From Asterella californica (taxonomy: Eukaryota; Streptophyta; Marchantiopsida; Marchantiales; Aytoniaceae): DNA of 64,000 nt. Made by a program: the position numbers and the translations under genes. Shown in pieces: positions 9,586-17,644 of this stretch. The notes beneath the pieces were generated by a model, which saw only the letters and a list, made by a program, of their open reading frames with translations, made no database searches and was not told where the DNA came from. The number at the start of each line of letters is the position of its first letter. Position 1 is the stretch's first letter. The stretch is from NCBI GenBank assembly GCA_036924285.1, contig JAYKYS010000005.1, forward strand, positions 2,170,001 to 2,234,000, in the 5' to 3' direction.

Positions 9586-12500
9586 ATGGGGAAGTTACCA
9601 GTGTTTCATGGGAAGGACAATGAAGATGTAGAACCATTTGTACGAGACTTCAAAAGAGGTTGCATCGGAAACAACGTGAGAAGGAAGGAAGAATGGGTGT
9701 TGTTACTGCCAGAGTTTTTAGAAGATTTTGCTCTCACATGGTATGAAGACCGAGTGAAGAACAAGACACCTGGTGCAATTGAGGATACATGGGAGACATT
9801 GAGTAACGCACTCATCGAAGAGTTTCTTCCAGAAGAGAGCTATGAGAAGCTCATGGTGGAGCTTACTCATTTGAAGCAACGGGATGACGAGAAAGTTCGG
9901 CAATATGCCGAAAGGGTGGATAAGTTGGAGCAACGGTTTCGGACGGTCCTACGGAAGAGTGGAGACAATGTGGAACTAACGATGGCGGGGATTGGAGCAG
10001 TGCTGACCAAGAACTTGGTGGGAGGGTTGAGACCTTCAATTCGAACCCAAGTGAGGTACGAGAAGCCAACAACCAAAGCGGAGGCCATCAAGATAGCGAC
10101 AAATATGGAAGAGAGTTTGGATGAAGGAGATATCATCCAACCTCATCATGCTGCTCTGGTGTCAACTCCGACTCCTGGTGTAGCCACAACGATCGCACCT
10201 GCACCATCACAATTGGTGATTGCTTCAACGTCAGCTCCTACTCCAACGGTGGTGCCAAGACCGTTTGTCCCAACAACGATGTCTACTGCCACCTCTGATT
10301 TTCATGCCGAGCTGAAGAGCATCACTGACACTCTTGCGGATCTCAAGATAAACGTGGTACAGTTACGAGAATGGAGGAACAAAGGTGGAGGAGGAGGTCA
10401 AAGAGGTTACGACAACAATCCCAACCGAGGAAATCAAGGTAACTTTGGAGGCAACCAAGGTAACTTTGGAGGAATCACTTGTTGGACGTGTGGAGGTTCT
10501 CATTTTCAGCGAAATTGTCCTAACAACGGAGCAAGAAGTGCCGAAGCTGTCAGAATGAATGTGGGTGGAGGAAATCCATCACAAGGACGAGACAAGGGGG
10601 TGGCTACTATCGATGTCGTGCGAGATCCCATCTACGAGAAAGGAGAGAGTTCAAACTCTTCTCATGCACCGGTGGAGCTTTTAGCTCAAGAAAGGAAAAG
10701 AACTCGATTTTCTGATGAACCGGTTTTCATGGAGGAATCAGCTAGTAGAAGCACTCGTTCGAGTAATGTTTCGAGTACACCAAGGGAGCCAAGAAGGAAG
10801 CTGGGGATGGCGGATTTCACCATTTCATCTTCCCAAGCGGGATATGATGTGGTTGAAGATGTGGGTGCTCAGAAAGCCAACATCACTGTTGGACAACTGA
10901 TCGCACTTAATCCCAGCTTACGAAGGGAACTCAGAGGAGGACTGAGTTCTAAGAGAAGCAAGAAGAAGAAACCCAAGAGCAAGACGTCAAAGTCTGTGGG
11001 AGTTGGTGTGGTGGATGTGCATGCTTCAGAGGTATGCACTAGGGCTTCAAAGATTGAAGTCCGGTTGAATGGTCACTACGTCTCTGACGTATTGGTGGAT
11101 GGAGGGTCGGCTGTAAACGCCATATCGGAGAGATTGATGAAGAAGTTGGGGATGGAACCAACTCGCCCGGCTAGCATTGTCGTGGGGATGGCTAACAAGC
11201 AACGAGTAAGACCTCTTGGCGTGTTAGAGAAGGTGGTCGTGTCTGTGATGGGAGTTCAAACATTGATGTCCTTTCAAGTGTTAAAGGACTCTAGTTATGA
11301 TTTGCTCCTAGGTAGGCCTTGGTTGAGAGCTGTGCGCACCACTGATAGGTGGCACAAGGGATATTTACGGATTGGGCCTAGAGATCATAGAGTGATAGTT
11401 CCTCTCTCGGGTGTTGGAGTTGTGACTTCTGACTCTGATAGACCCACTAGTGACTACTGGGAATCTGATACGGAGGACGATCAGAGTGTCTCAGAAGTAG
11501 ATACCGGCGATTCTTACGATCAAGAATCCTCGTCTGAGGACGAAGGATTTGGTCGAGATGAATCATTACATCAGCTTAGTGCTATTGACTTGTTGCCTCG
11601 ACCAGCAGTGGAGAAAGATCCTGACAAAGAAGAGTTAAGTGAGGTAGAGATTGTGAGAAGACTCTCTACCCTGAAGTTTGGTATCAATGTCACTCAAGAG
11701 GAGAAAAGTAGATTCCTAGATATATTTCGAAAATATATCCATGTGTTTGCTTTCAGCTACAAGGATTTGAAGGAGGTGACTCTCGAGACTCATCGAATCG
11801 AATTGGAGGAGAACGCAAGACCAGTTCGACAGAAGCAGAGAAGGGTCAATCCTACAACAGCAATGATGGTCAAGGAGGAGATAGACAAGTTGAGGGAGGC
11901 GAGTTTCATCTATGAGGTGGAGAACTCAGAATGGGTTTCACCCATTGTGATTGTCAAGAAGAAGAATGGTAAGCTGCGAGTGTGCATAGACTATAAGAAG
12001 CTGAATGCAGTTACCAAGAAGGATTATTATCCTCTACCATTTATAGATGAGATTTTGGAGGAAGTTGCTGGTCATGAGTGGTACAGCTTTGGTGATGGTT
12101 ATAGTGGGTATAACCAAATCAAGATAGCACAGGAGTACCAACAGTTGACTACTTTCACTACTCCTTGGGGAACATTTGCATTTCGAGTGATGCCATTCGG
12201 ACTGTGTAATGCTCCGGCCACGTTTCAGAGGTTCATGAACAAGGTGTTCGAACCATTCATAGGAAAGTTTGTTCGTGATTTCATTGATGATTTCTGTGTG
12301 TACGGAAGAAAGGAGGACCACTTTGATCATGTGATCAAAGTTCTGCAGCGGTTGGAGCAAGCTAACGCTTCTCTGAATCCAGAGAAGTGCATCTTTGGCT
12401 GCGAAGAAGGTCTGCTGTTAGGGCACATCATTTCCAAGAATGGGATTGCGGTAGATCCTGAGAAGGTGAAGAAGATTGTGGATCTTCCATTTCCGATCAA

Positions 12501-14472
12501 CTTGACAAAGTTGAGGCAGTTTCTTGGCATGGTTGGATATTATCGTAGGTTTGTCTTTTCCTTCTCAAACAAAGCAATAGCTTTGACTATGTACATGAAG
12601 AAGGGAGTTGATTTTGACTTGATAGTGCATGATCAGAAGGCAAAGGAAGCATTTGAGGAGCTGAAAAAGGCATTGGTGACAGCTCCTATACTTGCTAAAC
12701 CTGAGTGGAGTAAAGCATTTATTCTGTATACGGATGCCTCCAATGTAGCAATCGGATGTACATTAAGTCAGCTAGATGGAGATGGGCATGATCATCCTAT
12801 AGCTTATGCTAGTAGGCAGATGGTTCCAGCGGAGAAGAATTACTCCGTGACTGAACGAGAAGGATTAGCGGTGATCTTTGGATTGAAGAAATTCCGACAT
12901 TACTTGCTAGGAGGGAAATTTTCCATAGTCACAGATCACAAGGCTTTAAAGTATATCTTTAATAAGCCTAATGCCGAAGGTCGTATTGCTCGTTGGAAGA
13001 TCCTTCTAACAGAATACGATTATGTGATCGAAGATAGACCAGGGAAAAAGCATGCGAATGCTGATCTTTTGTCGAGGGCTTATGATGATGAGGGAGAAGA
13101 ACCATTTGACGATTCGTTTCCAGACGAGCATCTGATGACCATCACAAGCATTGAGGAGATACCGGACGAGTATAAGGAAATCTGGAGTTTCCTTGCAGAT
13201 GGCTCTTTTCCGGAAGGTATGCATACCCGAGAACGTAACGCGTTGATCAAGAGATGCAAACCTTACACCATAGTAGAGGGAATTTTGTTTCATCAAGGAG
13301 CAGATGGGTTACTAAGGAGAGCAGTTGGTCAGAAGGAGACATTCAAGCTAATGCACGAGTTTCACGACGGAACTGTTTGCGGAGGTCACTTTGCTGGTAA
13401 GATAACAGCCTTCAAGATTTTGGATGCGGGTTATCACTGGAGAGGGATTTTCAAAGAGTGTTTAGACTATTGCAAAACTTGCGACGTATGTCAAGCATTT
13501 GCTCTGAAGTCTACTAGAACACCTCCGTTAAGATCAATTCCCGTGTTAGGACCATTTGAGAAGTGGGGTATTGACTTTGTAGGTCCTCTTAATAAGACAC
13601 CTCGAGGCAATAGATACATTGTAGTCGCCACTGACTATTGTACCAAGTGGGTAGAGGCTAGACCTTTGAGAGAGACCAATGAAACAGAAGTCGGTAGATT
13701 CTTATGGGAGAGGATCATCACAAGATTTGGATGTCCGTTAGAGTTGGTCTCAGATAGAGGAGGAGAGTTTGTAGGGAGCATGACTACTGCTATGCTACAA
13801 CACTTTTCTATCAAGCCACGAGTAACGACCTCATACAAACCAAATGCTAATGGTCTTGCGGAGAAGACCAATCTTACACTTTGTATGATGCTCGCCAAAG
13901 ATGCTGGTGTTGAGACTGCGAAACATACTTGGGATAAGAGACTACATGCCATCTTATGGGAGTATCGAACGACAACAAAGACTTCTACTGGGTACTCCCC
14001 ATTTCGACTGGTTTATGGAGTGGAGTCCAAGTTGCCGATCCAATTCGAATTGGATACTTTTCAAACTATTCAACGGAAGTTGAAGAGGTCGAGAGGAGAA
14101 GACGTGGTCAGATCAAGAAGGGAGCAACTCATGGAGTTGGAAGAGACCCGAGCGGTAGCAATGATCCGGATGGAACGAGCTCAGGCGTATCAAAAGAAGA
14201 GTTACGACAAACGGTTGGGCAAGAGGGAGGTAAAACATTTTCAAGTCGGAGATTGGGTTATGTTGTATGATGCTATCAGATTCAAGAGGGCTAGGAAGAA
14301 GTTTCTTCCGAGATATTTTGGTCCTTTTGTTGTAGATAAGGTGTGGAGCAACTTCACATATGACCTTCAGGAGCTGGGAGGAAGGAGATTCGATCGGGTC
14401 AACCATGACAAGTTGAAGTTGTTTCATCGACGGAAGTTCTCTCTTCACTCCGAGGACGGAGCGAAAATTTAG
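9586..14472 (+). CDS. gag-pol: Family II gag-pol polyprotein
   Basis: One intact 1628-residue ORF with no stop or frameshift. Order: gag capsid-like helices (residues 1-200); a Thr/Pro/Ala linker; a Gly/Asn/Gln-rich stretch leading to a zinc knuckle CWTCGGSHFQRNC (299-311, one residue short of the usual CX2CX4HX4C); an Asp protease with LVDGGSAVNAI (active-site D505); reverse transcriptase with MPFGLCNAPATFQ and catalytic FIDD (899-902); RNase H (YTDAS, D1050, through ADLLSRAY); integrase with an HHCC region (near 1265-1305) and DDE residues D1330, D1390 and E1426 (exactly 35 residues between the last two); and a GPF module near 1579. There is no chromodomain. It copies element RNA to DNA and integrates it. 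The start is the first ATG of the frame and is followed at once by the conserved gag block. Confidence 0.95.
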   Translation: MGKLPVFHGKDNEDVEPFVRDFKRGCIGNNVRRKEEWVLLLPEFLEDFALTWYEDRVKNKTPGAIEDTWETLSNALIEEFLPEESYEKLMVELTHLKQRDDEKVRQYAERVDKLEQRFRTVLRKSGDNVELTMAGIGAVLTKNLVGGLRPSIRTQVRYEKPTTKAEAIKIATNMEESLDEGDIIQPHHAALVSTPTPGVATTIAPAPSQLVIASTSAPTPTVVPRPFVPTTMSTATSDFHAELKSITDTLADLKINVVQLREWRNKGGGGGQRGYDNNPNRGNQGNFGGNQGNFGGITCWTCGGSHFQRNCPNNGARSAEAVRMNVGGGNPSQGRDKGVATIDVVRDPIYEKGESSNSSHAPVELLAQERKRTRFSDEPVFMEESASRSTRSSNVSSTPREPRRKLGMADFTISSSQAGYDVVEDVGAQKANITVGQLIALNPSLRRELRGGLSSKRSKKKKPKSKTSKSVGVGVVDVHASEVCTRASKIEVRLNGHYVSDVLVDGGSAVNAISERLMKKLGMEPTRPASIVVGMANKQRVRPLGVLEKVVVSVMGVQTLMSFQVLKDSSYDLLLGRPWLRAVRTTDRWHKGYLRIGPRDHRVIVPLSGVGVVTSDSDRPTSDYWESDTEDDQSVSEVDTGDSYDQESSSEDEGFGRDESLHQLSAIDLLPRPAVEKDPDKEELSEVEIVRRLSTLKFGINVTQEEKSRFLDIFRKYIHVFAFSYKDLKEVTLETHRIELEENARPVRQKQRRVNPTTAMMVKEEIDKLREASFIYEVENSEWVSPIVIVKKKNGKLRVCIDYKKLNAVTKKDYYPLPFIDEILEEVAGHEWYSFGDGYSGYNQIKIAQEYQQLTTFTTPWGTFAFRVMPFGLCNAPATFQRFMNKVFEPFIGKFVRDFIDDFCVYGRKEDHFDHVIKVLQRLEQANASLNPEKCIFGCEEGLLLGHIISKNGIAVDPEKVKKIVDLPFPINLTKLRQFLGMVGYYRRFVFSFSNKAIALTMYMKKGVDFDLIVHDQKAKEAFEELKKALVTAPILAKPEWSKAFILYTDASNVAIGCTLSQLDGDGHDHPIAYASRQMVPAEKNYSVTEREGLAVIFGLKKFRHYLLGGKFSIVTDHKALKYIFNKPNAEGRIARWKILLTEYDYVIEDRPGKKHANADLLSRAYDDEGEEPFDDSFPDEHLMTITSIEEIPDEYKEIWSFLADGSFPEGMHTRERNALIKRCKPYTIVEGILFHQGADGLLRRAVGQKETFKLMHEFHDGTVCGGHFAGKITAFKILDAGYHWRGIFKECLDYCKTCDVCQAFALKSTRTPPLRSIPVLGPFEKWGIDFVGPLNKTPRGNRYIVVATDYCTKWVEARPLRETNETEVGRFLWERIITRFGCPLELVSDRGGEFVGSMTTAMLQHFSIKPRVTTSYKPNANGLAEKTNLTLCMMLAKDAGVETAKHTWDKRLHAILWEYRTTTKTSTGYSPFRLVYGVESKLPIQFELDTFQTIQRKLKRSRGEDVVRSRREQLMELEETRAVAMIRMERAQAYQKKSYDKRLGKREVKHFQVGDWVMLYDAIRFKRARKKFLPRYFGPFVVDKVWSNFTYDLQELGGRRFDRVNHDKLKLFHRRKFSLHSEDGAKI

Positions 14473-14475
14473 TCC

Positions 14476-14485
14476 GGGGGTAAAA
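14476..14485 (+). other. Polypurine tract of family II
   Basis: GGGGGTAAAA directly precedes the 3' LTR. It is the expected primer for plus-strand DNA synthesis. Confidence 0.7.
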
Positions 14486-15399
14486 TGTAACGACCTATGT
14501 TACACATAAGAAGTTTGTCTATTAGTAAGGTGTTTAGTTCTAACTAAGTGTTGAGAATGTTTATTTGCTGCCAAAGTACTTTTAGGAGATATCAAGTTAG
14601 TCATGACTAGCTAAAAGTTAGTTATGGTTAAACTTAGCTGTACTTTTGGCAGAATTCAGATATTTGCTAAAGAGTGAGCACTACTATCTTGTCATCTTGT
14701 CTAAAAGGTAGAAAGGGGGTGGAAAGTATCCCTTATCTCCTTTTTGACTTGATATTAGTGGTTGGATTAAAGTTGTGGACTTTGTGGGCATTAAAAACAA
14801 GAAGAGATTCCACATGTTTCCTTTTTAGTGGGTCCTAGTGTAGAGGGGGGGTGGAAATTCGAGATTCCTTGAGAATATTCCAGAATCCTTCTAGAAGTTG
14901 TTGACTTTGAAGGAATAAGCCCATGTGAAAAGGTAAAAAGCCCATGTGATCAATACTTTTACCTTAAGTATATCTTAGTAAAACCCGGTAAAAGTAGTTA
15001 CGGCTGAGTTACCGGAGGGTACCAAAGTAAAAACCTAGAATGTATAAATAGAGGAGTAGAGAAGAGCTCCTCATCCTTGTTTTCACATTGTCGTAATGAC
15101 AATTTGAGTAATATAGAGAGTGTGGGACATTTTTAGCATGTGAGAACTTGAGAGACGTCGTTAGAATGGAGGATTTTAGTGGATGGATTATGGAGATTTT
15201 AGTTGATAAGTTTGTGGGTGTATGAATGAGAGTGAAGATAGCATTTTTCCCTTCAAGATTCATGGTGTGCTTGCATCAAAGCCATCAGAGGTGACCCCTG
15301 AGTGAGAGACAGGCCCGACAGTTGCAGATTCGTGGATGACGATCGTGGAGGTTAAGAGATCGGGGGGTAGTTGATCGTTAGGACCGCGGAGGGTTTACA
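14486..15399 (+). repeat. 3' LTR of family II
   Basis: 914 bp, offset 8036 from the 5' LTR, with no difference seen. It begins 13 bases after the gag-pol stop and is followed by GTAC, the right-hand target duplication. Confidence 0.95.
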
Positions 15400-15403
15400 G
15401 TAC

Positions 15404-15663
15404 CCTCGGTCCTCGGAGTCTAGCCTGTGGAAAGCCCTGCGCCACCAATCTTCAGTCCAGGAAGATGGTCTTCCTCGAGCTACTCCTGCCTTCGCAGGTA
15501 CACGGTTGCGAGGTGGTAACGCTGCCCACACCTCCTCTAGAAGTCCTTGGTCTGCGAGGTTCCAATCCCATAGGAAGAAATCGAGATCCAACTCCTTGAG
15601 GAAGGGCGTGGTCTCGGCCAACTCCGCTGCTGGTAACACCAACCCTCGAGGATGCATCGTCAT
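15404..15663 (-). pseudogene. L1: N-terminal part, cut by the family II element
   Basis: The frame starts at an ATG (15663) eight codons after an in-frame TAG. Both the ATG and the TAG are conserved in copy Ib (ATG at 22637). The protein begins MTMHPRGLVLPAAELAETTP and continues with a Trp/Asp/Leu-rich block (LDLDFFLWDWNLADQ). It runs into the insertion point at the codon for Tyr in DRGY and resumes in the same frame at 6449. No function is recognised. Confidence 0.55.
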
Positions 15664-17438
15664 ACTGGAAGATCTGTTGCACTAAGCCACAAGCACCTAC
15701 TATGAGCTGAAGGCTCAGTCCTTCCCAAGTGCCCACAGTCTAGCTTCTACTTCTCAGAAGACGAAACTAGTCTTTCAGAAGACAGCTACTCCGTCTTCCA
15801 GGATTCTAACAGTACTTCCTAGATAGCTCTCGTCTTCCGAGCTATATCTAAACAACCCTATCTAAGCAAGGCCTCGCATGGATTACCAAGAAGACAACCC
15901 ACCTTGCATTACATTCTACTTCCTATCAGAAGATACAAGATTCGCGAAACATAAAGTGCATAAGAGGTTCAGAAGAGGGTTGCGGCTCCTGCGGTGACAG
16001 TGGCCTCTGGAAAGATACCCGGGACAATTTCTGATTCCATGTCTTTCTCGAAAGACCTCCCGAAGTCAGGCTTCCCTTCACTGGTCTCACCTATCTTCGT
16101 CTTCCTACGCGCAATCTATCCTCACAACAGACTCAAGACAATTGCACTCTGTTCTTCTGACTTCTCACCTCTCATACGCACTCAGAAGAAGCTTGCTGCT
16201 CGGTGGGAAGACCCTCGACCATTCTCTCCAGATTCTACCAGCAAGTCTTCTCACGATTTTCTCCTAAGTTTAGAAAGAAGAAGGAATGGCTGCTATGGGT
16301 CGGACAGAAGAGACCCGAAATGGACCCTCACGTCTTCTCGCTCATTTTGCCAGCCTTTCAGTCTTCTAGTCTCTCTAGGAAGATGTGGAGTTGAGAAGCT
16401 TGGAAGACCGGGAGGCACAGGCCTAGTTCCCGACTTCCAACTTCTCGAAATAACCAAAGAACTCACCACACCACTCAGGATTCGTACCAAGCCTCTCTTA
16501 ACACAAAAGCAACACAAATCCACTCTTGATACGAATTGGTTACAGTCGACTTCCGAAGACAGTCTTCCGAAGATGTTCCAATCTTCCGAAGCGTCTTCTG
16601 TTCTAGGTTTCGAGAGGAGAGGAGTAATCGGGTAGGGAAATCGATAGCTGGGATCGTCAATTTGAGGACGATGGGTAGGGAAGCTCGAATTGAACTCAGG
16701 AAGAAGTAGGAAGATGCATGACAAAAATTGAGCAGCGTTTCCGCACCCAATGTCACAATAGAAAAAATGGGGATGGGGGGTAATCGATCAGGTTGCCTGC
16801 AACCAACCGGGGAAGCGCGGGGGATACCAAACAAAGGCGAGAAGAAGTGGGAAGGGGAAAGAACGTGAGAAGAACCTCTACAGTCTTCTTCTGCTTCCCG
16901 AGTTGCCCTCGACCTTCCGTGCGCTTCTGGCTCTGGTCCCAGCTCCAATGCGACTTCACTGAGGTGCATCTGTCATCAGCTCATGTCTACGCCTCAATCG
17001 ATTGAGCCACCCACCTCCGGTTTCACTCAGCTGCTTCCAATGTCAGCTTCCGGGAGATTCTCAGGAAACACGTTTCACTCAATATGCTTCCTGCGTTTCA
17101 GCAATTCGACCTCGCCTTCTTGCTAGCTTCTAATCGCTATGTCCTCACTCAATTTCTCCTTGTTGATTTCCTCACTCGAAGCTCACCTCGCTGATTTCGA
17201 TCTTCTGAAGGGCGTGCTTGCTGCGGGAAGTTGGAATGCGCTAATGCGCTTCTTGCGCATCTTCCCCGCAGATTAGGGATTTTGACCCTAGGTGACTTAC
17301 CTAACCTATCTACCTGTTCGGTGCGACCCAGTAGGTACAACTACTCCTTTAATGAAAAAGCCATGGTTAGGTCATCGCGGTCGCTGTCTTCTGGAAGATG
17401 GATGTCTTCCGCCGTCTTCCCGTCTTCCGCCGTCTTCC

Positions 17439-17495
17439 GTCTTCCGAAGACGCAACTGAGAAGACGCTCTTCCGAAGATGGTCATCTTCCGAAGA
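17439..17495. repeat. Cluster of GTCTTCCGAAGAC palindromes
   Basis: Contains the perfect palindrome GTCTTCCGAAGAC (17439-17451) and two more TCTTCCGAAGA cores at 17469 and 17485, preceded by four GTCTTCC repeats from 17404. Similar clusters occur at 16549-16605, 23525-23620 and 24420-24515. All lie inside giant LTRs. Confidence 0.7.
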
Positions 17496-17644
17496 AGTCA
17501 ACTTATTATTACAAACAACTCGTAAGATCATCTTCCTGTTAAGGAAGACGTAACCTTAAGTAACAACGCTTCTTCAGTTATACAAACAAGTTATTATTCT
17601 TAAAAATTTTGAAAATTCGTGAATCTTGTAATTTGTGGGCACCA

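Larger units (their letters stand above)
6450..15399 (+). mobile_element. Family II: complete, young Ty3/gypsy LTR retrotransposon
   Basis: An 8950-bp element with 5' LTR 6450-7363, primer binding site 7368-7385, repeat-bearing leader 7670-8400, two small ORFs (8440-8757 and 8896-9372), a single gag-pol ORF 9586-14472, polypurine tract 14476-14485 and 3' LTR 14486-15399. Both LTRs are 914 bp and I found no difference reading them side by side. The target duplication is GTAC. All catalytic motifs looked for in gag-pol are present. It interrupts the L1 frame in the giant LTR of copy Ia. It looks recently inserted and possibly autonomous. Confidence 0.95.
1..17644 (-). mobile_element. Giant-LTR Ty3/gypsy element, copy Ia (partial, interrupted)
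   Basis: Minus-strand element made of a giant LTR (17644 down to 15404, then 6449 down to 2844), a primer binding site (2839-2822) and a broken gag (2727 down to 1) that runs off the window. A complete family II element (6450-15399) sits inside the LTR. A second copy with the same order, 15404-20600 versus 22500-27700 in layout but shorter, lies directly upstream on the same strand, so this LTR serves two elements in tandem. Assignment to Ty3/gypsy comes from the linked pol fragment at 24680-27232 and the CCHC gag. Protease and pol of this copy lie outside the window if they exist. Confidence 0.8.
15404..17644 (-). repeat. Giant LTR of copy Ia, outer part
   Basis: Continuation of 2844-6449 beyond the family II insertion. 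On the minus strand it opens TGGTGCCCAC at 17644. Contents: dense GTCTTCCG/CGGAAGAC motifs (17380-17500 and 16545-16610), long low-confidence frames that look non-coding (15994-17000), and the start of L1 at 15663. It aligns throughout with 22550-24676 in copy Ib. Confidence 0.75.

Noticed and set aside
15994..16969. Long overlapping frames on both strands in the giant LTR
   Set aside because: No conserved frame between copies Ia and Ib; composition follows the GTCTTCC motif. Treated as non-coding LTR.
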